A stretch of 64,000 bases of DNA, taken from Thermogladius calderae 1633 (lineage in GTDB: Archaea; Thermoproteota; Thermoprotei_A; Sulfolobales; Desulfurococcaceae). Below, piece after piece: positions 16,795-24,745 of this stretch. The notes below the pieces were generated by a model, which saw nothing but the letters and a program-made list of their open reading frames with translations, did not search any database and was not told the origin of the DNA. Location of the stretch: the NCBI RefSeq assembly GCF_000264495.1, contig NC_017954.1, positions 558,001-622,000 on the forward strand. The letters run 5' to 3'. The translations under genes were made by a program, and so were the position numbers. Each line of letters starts with the position of its first letter. The first letter of the stretch is position 1.

Positions 16795-17200
16795 TATTGG
16801 GATTAAATCTGAGAGTCCCTGAGATGAGGGCTATCCGACTGGGAGGTAGCGATATGATACCTAGACGTCGTTGAGGTTTAATGAAAGGAAGTTAAGCGAT
16901 CTGAAGGAAATCGTGGAAAGGGGGCTCTTATTCCTCGAGAACGCCTCTACATAAAACGTTGATCATTGATTTGAGCACTGCGAGAACATGTTCGAGGTAA
17001 TAGCGCTGGGCGTGCTAGGGAGAATTCGATGCTGGGGGGCGTGGAACTACTTAATCTTATGATGAGGCGATAATAAAGGCCTTAGATTTCTTATAGTGCC
17101 TTATAGTGCACAGATAAGCGTCTTGAGCCGTCTAGACCCCACGTATCCGGATCGGGTCTTAAGATACTATAAAAGAGGGTCAGCGGCCGTGGAGGATTTA
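16795..17200. other. Gene-poor stretch with a possible gene remnant
   Basis: About 400 bases hold no supported gene. A plus-strand stretch at about 16866-16953 reads protein-like (RFNERKLSDLKEIVERG and on to a stop) without a start, and a second short piece follows in the same frame after two stops. This looks like a decayed small gene. The region is more A/T-rich than average. Confidence 0.4.
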
Positions 17201-17201
17201 G

Positions 17202-17276
17202 CGGGCCCGCCGGGACTTGAACCCGGGACCTCCGGCTCCGGAGGCCGGCGCCCTATCCTGGCTAGGCGACGGGCCC
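17202..17276 (-). tRNA. tRNA-Arg (anticodon CCG)
   Basis: On the minus strand: acceptor GGGCCCG with CGGGCCC, D stem GCCT/GGGC, anticodon stem CCGGC/GCCGG with loop CTCCGGA (anticodon CCG), T stem CCGGG/CCCGG around TTCAAGT, discriminator G73. No intron and no encoded CCA. A TATA-like aataaaac lies upstream at about 17300-17308. Confidence 0.95.
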
Positions 17277-17309
17277 CCTGTATTGTATTGGGCTGGCGAG
17301 GTTTTATTA

Positions 17310-17405
17310 CTGAACACCGCGTGCTTCCGCGGGTGCGGCGTGCGTCCCGCGGTGCCCTCCTGCGCTACCTGGGCGGACAAACGGCTACGGCGCGGCGTGT
17401 TTTAG
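17310..17405. ncRNA. Candidate GC-rich structured RNA next to tRNA-Arg
   Basis: A perfect 7-bp stem CCGCGGG (17327-17333) with CCCGCGG (17346-17352) closes a 12-base loop. A second possible hairpin, GCCC with GGGC, lies just right of it. The segment is much richer in G+C than its surroundings and lacks a credible gene. A ttttattac element at about 17302 and a ttctaaaac element (minus strand, about 17405) are possible promoters, so the strand is open. Confidence 0.3.
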
Positions 17406-17470
17406 AATAGAGGTGCTCGTCTCAAACGGGGTGGGGGCGCGGTGCCGGGCTCGCGCGTCGGCCAGGGACG

Positions 17471-18181
17471 CTACGCTTCGACCTCGACTCTGTCTCCGCC
17501 GAAGAGGGTGAGGTACTCCCCCGTGTCGTACACTAGGTGCCCTTCTTTAAAGACCCTGATCTTGACGTGTACGTAGTCGTCGGCGCTCGGGAGCTTTAGG
17601 GCGCACGGCAGGACCTCGCACACGGTCCTCTCCCCGTCTAGGGACACGGCCTCGACCGCCAGGCCAGGAGCCCCGGACTCTATGAAGGCCTTGTCTGATA
17701 TCGCGTGGTAGAGCCGGTCGCTGGAAAGCACCTCGCTCCTCCCGCCTGCTATCCAGCCAAGGCGTATCTGCGAGAACCTGTACCTGCAGTAGAACAAGAG
17801 CCTCAGCTTGTAGAAGCCCCTCCTCAAGTAGACCTCCTCGCTCATGTAGAGCGTCGGCGGCTGGTCTCTCCAGGCGTCTATCACTAGCTTCCCGTCCAGG
17901 TAGAGCCTGCTCCCGTCGTCCGTCACCACGTAGAACCTGTAGGAGCCGGGCTCGTCCACCCTGAGGAAGCCCCTCCACTCGACCATGAAGAACTCGGGCG
18001 GTACACCCCTCATGGGCGAGTCCCACCAGGTAAAGTCCACCCTGCCGTGGACAGCCGCCGCGACCGGCGTCAGGCCGGAGGTGTCCTGGGGAGGGGACTC
18101 GCCGCTCCAGGTGTAGAAGAAGGCCTTGAGCCCCGGTATGAGGCCTCTCTTCTTGACCTTGATCAACCCTTCCAGACCCAC
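17471..18181 (-). CDS. PA14-domain protein
   Basis: Residues about 12-150 form a PA14 domain: PGLKAFFYTW, FTWWDSPMRGVPPEFF, VEWRGFLRV, YRFYVVTDDGSRLYLDGKLVIDAW, and a final strand pair ending IRLGWI. PA14 modules usually bind glycans. A second beta-rich part of about 80 residues with two cysteines follows. No signal peptide is visible, which is odd for this domain; the protein may act inside the cell. The start is GTG 18181, divergent from the HD-domain gene 64 bases away. Confidence 0.8.
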   Translation of the reverse strand: MGLEGLIKVKKRGLIPGLKAFFYTWSGESPPQDTSGLTPVAAAVHGRVDFTWWDSPMRGVPPEFFMVEWRGFLRVDEPGSYRFYVVTDDGSRLYLDGKLVIDAWRDQPPTLYMSEEVYLRRGFYKLRLLFYCRYRFSQIRLGWIAGGRSEVLSSDRLYHAISDKAFIESGAPGLAVEAVSLDGERTVCEVLPCALKLPSADDYVHVKIRVFKEGHLVYDTGEYLTLFGGDRVEVEA

Positions 18182-18245
18182 GTTTAAAACGCGCTCTACG
18201 TAATTAACTAGGGCAAGTAAAGTAATAAGCGTTAGGTGGTAGAGC

Positions 18246-19034
18246 GTGGTAGTGGTCAGCCCCCAGCTGGTGAAGACGCTTGTGGCCGGCAGCAGGCTAC
18301 TGGAGGAGGCCTACTACACCCTGCTGAACGACGTGGAGGTGCAGGCCCTGTGGGAGATGGCCAACGTCATGGCCGTCAAGAGGCTGAGGTACAACGACCA
18401 CGGCCCCGTACACGCGCAGATAGCAGCGGGCGCGGCCCTGTACCTCTACCAGCTCCTCAGGAAGAAAGGTGTCGAGTCCTCACTAATCAAGGACGGGATA
18501 GTCGACACAGAGGAGGAGGCAGCCCTGGTCCCGCTGGTCGGCGCACTGCTACACGACGTGGGGAACTCCGTCCACAGAGACAACCACGAGAGGGTCGGGG
18601 CCCTGCTCTCCGAGCCGATAGTCTCGAGGCTCCTGGGCTCTTTGATCGACGACCCGCGTAAGAGGGTCAGGCTGAGGCAGGAGATACTCCACAGCATATA
18701 CTGCACCGCCTACGACGTGGACTGCCTCACGGTGGAGGCCGGGTGCGTAAAGGTCGGAGACGGGCTGGACATGGCAGAGGGGAGGGCTAGAGTCCCGTAC
18801 TCTCTAGGGAACATCAACATCCACAGCTTGTCTGCCCTGAGCATCAAGAGCGTCGAGGTCCTGGAGGGGGAGAGCAGCCCAGTCAAGATACTCGTCTACA
18901 TGGACGAGACAGCGGGCGTCTTCCAGGTAGACGAGGTGCTCATGCCGAAGCTGAAGACGACGCCGCTGAGAAAGTACGTAGAGGTGTACGCGATCTCCGG
19001 AGACAGGGTCCTCAAGACATACTCGCCATCTTGA
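18246..19034 (+). CDS. HD-domain phosphohydrolase
   Basis: Metal-binding HD-domain residues are visible: YNDHGPVHA (about residue 50), LLHDVGNSVHRDNHE (about 100-115, the HD pair) and GDGLDMAEGR (about 175, the distal aspartate). HD proteins hydrolyse phosphoesters of nucleotides or nucleic acids. The family of about 260 residues is common in archaea; the substrate is unknown. The start is GTG 18246 after ggtggtagagc. Confidence 0.85.
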   Translation: MVVVSPQLVKTLVAGSRLLEEAYYTLLNDVEVQALWEMANVMAVKRLRYNDHGPVHAQIAAGAALYLYQLLRKKGVESSLIKDGIVDTEEEAALVPLVGALLHDVGNSVHRDNHERVGALLSEPIVSRLLGSLIDDPRKRVRLRQEILHSIYCTAYDVDCLTVEAGCVKVGDGLDMAEGRARVPYSLGNINIHSLSALSIKSVEVLEGESSPVKILVYMDETAGVFQVDEVLMPKLKTTPLRKYVEVYAISGDRVLKTYSPS

Positions 19035-19076
19035 GAATATAGGTTTATAAGCTTAAGTCCTATCATAGTAGGACTG

Positions 19077-20378
19077 GTGGCCGAGGAATGTCATTTAACA
19101 AGGCTACCTAACCCGTCCTGGTCTAAGTTCAAGAGGACCAGGCTCCTGAACCAGCAGGGGCCGGGAGAATTCCTCGCCTGGATCGCCGGGAAAAAGGGGC
19201 GCACTCTCGTTCTCCGAGACCCCTCGGGGGCGCGAGAGCTGAGGCCTTCGGGGCCCATGGGAGAACAGCTGCTCGCGCTACCGCTCGAGACCCTCGTCTG
19301 GGTCAGGGGCAGGGTGGAAGGCGAGAACATAGTAGTCGAGGACCTTGCGGTCGTTAACAGGCCGCTGGTCGAGAGGACGGTCGACTACCTTACCTCGCCG
19401 CCGGACCCGAGGAGGTACGCCGAGCTCTACTACTGGTACGTCAGGGGCGACGGCTTCAGACGGGTCGCGCTAACCAGGAGCCTGGTACTGAAGTACTCGA
19501 GGGAGTTCCTGGACGCCAACGGGTTCATCGAGCTGGAGCCCCCCGTCGTGGGTGTGGTGAGCGACCCTGGTCTTAGGGGCGCTAGGAAGCTGGTCACAGA
19601 GGCCTACGGCTTCAGGCTGGAGCTGATGAGCAGCTTGATAATGTACAAGCAGTTGATGGCCAGCGTGTTCGAGAAGATCTACTACGTCGCTAGGAACGTG
19701 AGAGAGGAGCCCCCCGAGAACCAGTCCAGTGGAAGACACCTGTTCGAGTTCACTCAGTTGGACGTCGAGTGGGGGTTGTCGAGCCTCGAGGACGTCAAGG
19801 GGCTGGCAGAGCGGCTCCTACACTACGTCCACAAGAGGGTGTTGGAGGAGGCACCCGACGTACTCCACGAGAGGTTGCTTGACAGGAGCCTCTTCAACCC
19901 TCCGTTCCCGGTCATAACGTACGAGGAGGCCCTTAAGAAGGCCGACGAACTCGGTTTCAAAGAGGAGTGGGGGCGTGAGCTGAGCTTCCAAGCGGAGACA
20001 GCAATCTCCAGCACGATCAACAAGCCTTTCTGGCTCATGTTCTTCCCAAAGCAGAGTAGGGGCTTCTACTACTACCCTCTGGAGGACAACGAAGCTCTCA
20101 ACATGGACTTCAACCTAATACTCCCCTGGGGTTTCGGCGAGGTCTTAGACGGCGGCTGTAGGGAGTACAGGTACAACAGGCTGTTGGAGAGGATAAAGAG
20201 CTTGAACGAGGACGTCGGGAAGTACGGGTGGTTCCTAGAGCTAGCGTTAAACGGCGGTATCGCGCCGTCCTGTGGTTGGGGGTTGGGGGTTGAGAGGCTT
20301 GTCAGGTTCATGCTAGGGCTGAAGCACGTAGCCTACGCCACACTACACCCTAGGCTGCCCGGCGTCCTACCCCCTTGA
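19077..20378 (+). CDS. AsnRS-related asparagine synthetase (archaeal AS-AR type) with an N-terminal OB-like part
   Basis: The catalytic half (about 105-433) is a class II synthetase fold: motif 2-like FEFTQLDVEW, and motif 3 GWGLGVERLVRFMLG. The stretch SDPGLRGARKLVTEAYGFRLELMSSLIMYKQLMAS matches the archaeal AsnRS-derived asparagine synthetase family (the Pyrococcus enzyme makes asparagine from aspartate, ammonia and ATP) rather than a true AsnRS, which has the GAEGGA/LSQS pattern (cited here from family knowledge). Known AS-AR proteins lack the anticodon domain; here about 100 residues with an OB-like strand series (VRGRVEGENIVVEDL) precede it. The start is GTG 19077, with TATA tttataag near 19046. 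It overlaps the next gene tail-to-tail by 29 bases. Confidence 0.75.
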   Translation: MAEECHLTRLPNPSWSKFKRTRLLNQQGPGEFLAWIAGKKGRTLVLRDPSGARELRPSGPMGEQLLALPLETLVWVRGRVEGENIVVEDLAVVNRPLVERTVDYLTSPPDPRRYAELYYWYVRGDGFRRVALTRSLVLKYSREFLDANGFIELEPPVVGVVSDPGLRGARKLVTEAYGFRLELMSSLIMYKQLMASVFEKIYYVARNVREEPPENQSSGRHLFEFTQLDVEWGLSSLEDVKGLAERLLHYVHKRVLEEAPDVLHERLLDRSLFNPPFPVITYEEALKKADELGFKEEWGRELSFQAETAISSTINKPFWLMFFPKQSRGFYYYPLEDNEALNMDFNLILPWGFGEVLDGGCREYRYNRLLERIKSLNEDVGKYGWFLELALNGGIAPSCGWGLGVERLVRFMLGLKHVAYATLHPRLPGVLPP

Positions 20379-21366
20379 TGAAGTCGAGGATCACCTTTGA
20401 CGCCTTAGCAGCCCCGTCACCGAAGGTAGCCGGCCTTTTTGAGAGAGTCTCCTCCACGACCCTGTCCAGCTGAGATGGGTCGTCCGGGTCTGGTGTTAGG
20501 TAGCCCAGGTTAAGCTTCCGCGCCACGAACTCCGCGCCCTCCCTCCCCCCTGCCAGCGGTATGTCGGGGTTGTAGGCGATCACAACCGGTTTACCGTAGG
20601 CCTGGCTGGCCTGTATGGCCGCTACCCCCTGGTGTGTGATGACGAGGTCGGCCCCCGCGATCCACTTGTCTATGTCGGGGTCGTAGTCGAACACTACGCT
20701 ACCCGGTAGTCTCCTCTTGAGGTACCCCGCCCAGTACTTGCCTGCCTGGATGACCAGCCTGTAGCCCTTCAGCCCCCCTCTCGCGATCGTTCTAAAGAGT
20801 AGGCGGTGACCCATAGTCCCCGTGGTGACGAGGACGTAACCCCCCCTCTCTGGCGTGTATACAGGCTTCTCGTAGATTAGACCAACGTAGAAACTCCTAC
20901 TCCTGTAGAGTCTCAACTGCTCCTCCCACTGCAGGAGTGCGTAGGCTCCTAGCATGTGGAGCAGTCTCGCCGACCTGCTCTTCTCGAACACCCTGTATGG
21001 GTCCTCGACGCAGAAGACCGGCACCCACCTGGCAAGAGCCACGAGCGAGGGAGGCACGCTGTGGTTGGAGCCAGTACAGATGAGGGCGTCTATATCCCTC
21101 GCGAGAGCCGACGCTTTCACAAGCGCGCGTGGGGCTCTCGCTAAGACCCTGTACAACCTCTCCTGGGGGTACAGCGGCTTGGGCAAGGTCGAGACTCCAA
21201 TACCGCTACCGCGTAGCCTCGAGGCCAAGCGCCTTAGAGTGTAGGTGTCGTTCGTAGGCGCGACGACCTCGACCTTGAGTCCCGGCTCGAGGTCTAGGAG
21301 GCGTTCCACGAGAGCCACGGCGAAGCTCGTGTGTCCGCCGCCGCTCGCTACAATGGCCACCCTCAA
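20350..21366 (-). CDS. Glycosyltransferase of the MurG/Alg13-Alg14-like group
   Basis: The N-terminal part starts with VAIVASGGGH (Alg14/MurG-like glycine-rich loop). The C-terminal half has VLVTTGTMGHR, then DYDPDIDKWIAGADLVITHQGVAAIQAS and YGKPVVIAYNP, the nucleotide-sugar-binding region of GT28-type enzymes. Eukaryotes split these halves into Alg14 and Alg13; here they are fused. It would build N-glycan or other cell-surface lipid-linked sugars at the cytoplasmic membrane face. I start at TTG 21366 because aggtgg precedes it and a ttataatt box lies about 30 bases upstream; longer starts run into the promoter of the divergent gene. Confidence 0.8.
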   Translation of the reverse strand: MRVAIVASGGGHTSFAVALVERLLDLEPGLKVEVVAPTNDTYTLRRLASRLRGSGIGVSTLPKPLYPQERLYRVLARAPRALVKASALARDIDALICTGSNHSVPPSLVALARWVPVFCVEDPYRVFEKSRSARLLHMLGAYALLQWEEQLRLYRSRSFYVGLIYEKPVYTPERGGYVLVTTGTMGHRLLFRTIARGGLKGYRLVIQAGKYWAGYLKRRLPGSVVFDYDPDIDKWIAGADLVITHQGVAAIQASQAYGKPVVIAYNPDIPLAGGREGAEFVARKLNLGYLTPDPDDPSQLDRVVEETLSKRPATFGDGAAKASKVILDFIKGVGRRAA

Positions 21367-21430
21367 CTGACCACCTAGTACCGATAAAAGTATAATTATC
21401 ATCCTAGGATATGAAATTCTGGGACTATAG

Positions 21431-22762
21431 ATGTTTGACCCACTCGAGGTCAGGAAGGACTTTCCCATCCTCGAGCGAGTCGTTAAGGGCAGGAAGCTCG
21501 TGTACTTTGACAACGCTGCCTCGACGCAGAAGCCCGTCCAGGTGATCAACAGAATAGTCGAGTTTTACAGCAAACACTACGCCAACGTCCACAGGGGGCT
21601 CCACACACTAAGCCAGGAGGCTAGCGAGATGTACGAGAAGGCTCACGGGACACTCGCGAAGTTCATCAACGCGTACTCCTGGGAAGAGGTGGTCTTTGTC
21701 AACAACACAACCGATGCCATGAACCTACTGGCCTACTCGTGGGGCCTCGAGAACCTGAGAGAGGGCGACGAGGTGGTGACTACCGTGATGGACCACCACA
21801 GCACTATGTTGCCTTGGAGGAAGATAGCCGCTATGAGAGGGGCCAGGGTCAAGTACATAGATGTGACGCCCGAGGGGTATTTGGACTACGGGTCTCTCGA
21901 CGAGGCGATCACGAGGAGAACAAAAGTAGTGGTATTCACGATGGCCAGTAACGTCCTCGGGACTATCAACAACGTCAAGGAGATCGTAAAGAGGGCTAGA
22001 GAGGTGGGCGCGATCGTGATAGGCGACGGCGCCCAGTACGTCCCCCACGTACCCACCAACGTGAGGGAGCTGGGTCTAGACTTCATGGCCTTCAGCGGTC
22101 ACAAGATGCTGGGGCCGACGGGGAGCGGCGTCCTGTGGGGTAGGAGAGACCTCCTCGAGAAACTGGGTACGTTCAAGGTCGGCGGCGACACGATCAAGGA
22201 CGTAACGCTAGACGACATCGTGTGGCTAGACATTCCGTGGAGGTTCGAGGCCGGTACCCCGAACATAGAGGCCAATATAGGCCTCGCGGCTGCGGCGGAG
22301 TACCTGCTTAGGCTCGGTATGGAGAACGTGAGAGAGCACGAGAAGAGGCTTGTCGAGTACCTGCTGAAGAGGCTGGAGGAGGAGTTCCCCGACGAGGTCG
22401 TAGTCTACGGGCCGCGGAGACCAGGCGACAAGACGGGTGTCGTAGCGTTCAACGTAAAGGGGCTGCACCACCACACCGTGGGCATGGCGCTCGACTTCTT
22501 CGGGATTGCCGTGAGGACAGGCCTACACTGCGCACACCCATTGCACTACAGGCTCAAGATGACCTACCTAGACCCTCCCCCAGACAAGATTCCCGACAGC
22601 GCCGACGAGAGATTAAGGAACTTCGGCTCCGTGAGGGCTAGCTTCTACATTTACAACACGCACGAGGAGATAGACTACTTCATAGACGTCCTGAGGAGAG
22701 TCATAGAGTTGAAAGAAGCACTGAAGTCAAAGCCTGTAGAGGCCGTCTGTACTGGAGGATGA
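21431..22762 (+). CDS. sufS: Cysteine desulfurase (SufS/CsdA type)
   Basis: This PLP enzyme removes sulfur from cysteine for Fe-S cluster and thio-cofactor assembly. The sequence shows YFDNAASTQKP at the N-terminus, DHHSTMLPW, the PLP lysine K225 in FSGHKMLGPTGSG, and the persulfide-forming cysteine C367 in RTGLHCAHPL. Its 443 residues are slightly longer than the family. It uses ATG 21431 and is followed by a bidirectional T-run. No suf scaffold genes are adjacent. Confidence 0.93.
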   Translation: MFDPLEVRKDFPILERVVKGRKLVYFDNAASTQKPVQVINRIVEFYSKHYANVHRGLHTLSQEASEMYEKAHGTLAKFINAYSWEEVVFVNNTTDAMNLLAYSWGLENLREGDEVVTTVMDHHSTMLPWRKIAAMRGARVKYIDVTPEGYLDYGSLDEAITRRTKVVVFTMASNVLGTINNVKEIVKRAREVGAIVIGDGAQYVPHVPTNVRELGLDFMAFSGHKMLGPTGSGVLWGRRDLLEKLGTFKVGGDTIKDVTLDDIVWLDIPWRFEAGTPNIEANIGLAAAAEYLLRLGMENVREHEKRLVEYLLKRLEEEFPDEVVVYGPRRPGDKTGVVAFNVKGLHHHTVGMALDFFGIAVRTGLHCAHPLHYRLKMTYLDPPPDKIPDSADERLRNFGSVRASFYIYNTHEEIDYFIDVLRRVIELKEALKSKPVEAVCTGG

Positions 22763-22785
22763 GCATAGGAGAACGATGCGGGGTG

Positions 22786-22803
22786 TAAAAAAGAGTTTTT
22801 TTA
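22786..22803. terminator. Bidirectional A/T-run terminator
   Basis: The stretch aaaaaagagttttttt gives a T-run on both strands, between the converging cysteine desulfurase gene and the small gene at 22823. Archaeal transcription ends at such T-runs without a hairpin. Confidence 0.65.
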
Positions 22804-22822
22804 AGTTGAGGGTTTAACAAGC

Positions 22823-22990
22823 TTACTTAGCCGGGCCCAGTATCCTAGCGAACTTCTTGCCGGTGTAGGGGCTTACAGCGAACGCTATCTTGATCTTGCC
22901 CCTCTTGGTCTCCCTGACGACGACCTCGTACTGGTCGGTTTCGTAGTACTTCTTCGCCTTCAGGTCGAAGAACTTTAGCTTCTCAGGCAT
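22823..22990 (-). CDS. Small basic conserved-looking protein (55 residues)
   Basis: ATG 22990 to TAA 22823 encodes a 55-residue protein with a regular strand pattern: KFFDLKAKKYYETD, YEVVVRETKRGKIKIAFAV, SPYTGKKFARILG. It has about 13 Lys/Arg residues. TATA-like tttatatat (about 23043-23051, minus strand) precedes it. The size, basic charge and beta-rich look recall small crenarchaeal chromatin or RNA-binding proteins, but it does not match Cren7 or Sul7 closely. Function unknown. Confidence 0.75.
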   Translation of the reverse strand: MPEKLKFFDLKAKKYYETDQYEVVVRETKRGKIKIAFAVSPYTGKKFARILGPAK

Positions 22991-23259
22991 GATCCGACCC
23001 TCTTACACTTTTATTTTCACTTTTAATTGTAGAATGAGGGGATATATAAATTTATTGCCTGGAAATTAATCAGTATTTGAGACACATAAAGTAACACCAA
23101 TAATATTAAATATTAAATCATTAATCAGAATCATTCTTTGTAGGGATCGAGTTTAAATTGAAATCACGGAATACTTTAAGCATTTAAACAGTATCACGCA
23201 ACGCAGTAAAGTGTTCATAAAAAAGTAGAGTGTTAAAATATAAAGGAAGGAAAAACTGG
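22991..23259. other. A/T-rich intergenic island
   Basis: These 269 bases are far richer in A/T than the rest of the window, with runs such as aataatattaaatattaaat. They contain the promoter of the 55-residue protein gene and probably the terminator of the amidohydrolase gene. No gene and no clear long repeat was seen. No Cdc6/Orc gene is near, so an origin is not supported. Confidence 0.6.
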
Positions 23260-24681
23260 TTAAAAGATGGACCATTTGAGGTCTGGTTCCCTGCAGACCC
23301 CTGCTCTCTGATAGAGGTTGAACGCTGCCTCGTCTGCTTTCCTAAGGACTTCCTCTTCGTCGAAAGTCAGTATCTGCCTGTCGAAGACCACGAGCCTGCC
23401 GTCTACTATGACGTGCTTGACGTCGCTACCCATAGCCGAGTAGACGAGGTGGGACACCGGGTTGTTTAGCGGCTTTAGGTGTGGTTTGTGAAAGTCGACC
23501 ACCACGAGGTCGGCTCTCTTGCCTACCTCTATACTACCGACTAAGTGGTCGATCATCAGGGCCCTCGCACCGTTTATCGTCGCCATCTCGAGTACTTGCT
23601 CCGCTCTTATTGCTTCGGGGTCCCCGGTCAGGAGGGGCTGGAGCAGCGCGGCCACCTTCATCTCCCTGATAAGGTCGTAGTCGTTGTTGCTCGGCCCGCC
23701 GTCGGTGCCTAAAGTCACGTTGACTCCTCTCCTCAACATCTCCGAGACCCTGGCGCCCCCGCTGGCGAGCTTCAGGTTGGACGAGGGGTTGTGGCTCACG
23801 CTAGTCTTGGTCTTAGCCAGCAGGTCGATCTCGTCGTCTGTCACCCAGACCACGTGGACTAGGACTACGTTAGGCCCGGTTAGGCCGACCCAGTGAGCAA
23901 ACTCGACAGGCTTTTTACCGAAAACCTCGACGGTGTAGTCCACGTCCTCCCTGACCTCGGCTAGGTGCATCGTGATCCCTGTCTTCAGCTCCCTGGCCTT
24001 CTCGGACATCTTCTTGTACAGCTCCACGGACACAGCGCCGGGGGTTCTCGGACCGAACCAGATCCATATCCTCGAGTCCCAGCCGTGGTACTTGTGGTAG
24101 AGCCTAATGGTGTCGTTGAAGCTGGTATCACCCGGCTCCACGAGACCCTCGTGTAAGATGTTTTCCTCTAACGCGTACCCTTTCAAGTCCATTACATGCC
24201 TAGCGACAGCTGCCCTAATACCGCTGTCGTGTAGGAACTCGATTATGGCGTCTACGCCGTACCTACCCACTAGGCCCGTCTCGAGGAACGTCGTAACGCC
24301 CGACTTCAGCATTTCGGCGACAACCAGCTTCGCCGAGACCAGCGCCTCCTCCGGCTTGTAGTTGCCCTGCAGCGGCCACACCCTGTCCTTGAGCCAGGGG
24401 ATGAGCCTCTTGTAGTCGGCGCAAGCCTTCAAGAGCCCCTGGGCGAGGTGGACGTGCGTGTTGACGAGGCCCGGTATCACCACGCCGTCTCGCGCGTCGA
24501 TCACCACGTCGCTGTAGGACTTGTACTGCGGGTCCAGGTTGTCTCTCTTCCCTACTGCGGTTATTACGCCCCCTTCCACCGCTACGGCGCCGTCCTTGAT
24601 CACCCTCCTCTGCGGGTCCATCGTTATGATCCATCCGCCCCTTACGTATATGTCCGCCACAGCCTCCACCTTCACTAGCAT
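23260..24681 (-). CDS. mtaD: MTA/SAH deaminase-type amidohydrolase
   Basis: This is a metal-dependent deaminase of the TrzA/AtzA-MtaD group. Metal ligands are visible in NTHVHLAQG (HxH), MHLAEVREDVDY, HVVWV, and TDGGPSNN (the catalytic aspartate region), followed by ATINGARAL and IEVGKRADLVVVD. The family deaminates S-adenosylhomocysteine, methylthioadenosine or similar purines to the inosine forms. The start at ATG 24681 gives 473 residues and MLVKVEAVADIYVRGG; the longer frame upstream runs into the adenine deaminase gene. It is divergent from ade with a 64-base shared promoter region. Confidence 0.82.
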   Translation of the reverse strand: MLVKVEAVADIYVRGGWIITMDPQRRVIKDGAVAVEGGVITAVGKRDNLDPQYKSYSDVVIDARDGVVIPGLVNTHVHLAQGLLKACADYKRLIPWLKDRVWPLQGNYKPEEALVSAKLVVAEMLKSGVTTFLETGLVGRYGVDAIIEFLHDSGIRAAVARHVMDLKGYALEENILHEGLVEPGDTSFNDTIRLYHKYHGWDSRIWIWFGPRTPGAVSVELYKKMSEKARELKTGITMHLAEVREDVDYTVEVFGKKPVEFAHWVGLTGPNVVLVHVVWVTDDEIDLLAKTKTSVSHNPSSNLKLASGGARVSEMLRRGVNVTLGTDGGPSNNDYDLIREMKVAALLQPLLTGDPEAIRAEQVLEMATINGARALMIDHLVGSIEVGKRADLVVVDFHKPHLKPLNNPVSHLVYSAMGSDVKHVIVDGRLVVFDRQILTFDEEEVLRKADEAAFNLYQRAGVCREPDLKWSIF

Positions 24682-24745
24682 ATCTGCCGTGAAAATTAAT
24701 AAGGTGATGTTGAGAGAAATTAGTAAAACCCCACGAGGAGTACTC

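Noticed and set aside
17096-17410. Plus-strand frame across the tRNA-Arg gene
   Set aside because: It is read through the antisense of a tRNA and its peptide comes from the tRNA sequence.
22991-23259. Replication origin in the A/T-rich island
   Set aside because: No origin recognition boxes and no Cdc6/Orc or other replication genes are adjacent.
24521-24745. Upstream extension of the adenine deaminase frame, and 24682-25023 extension of the amidohydrolase frame
   Set aside because: The two extensions overlap antisense. Both proteins match their families only from the starts chosen (24746 and 24681).
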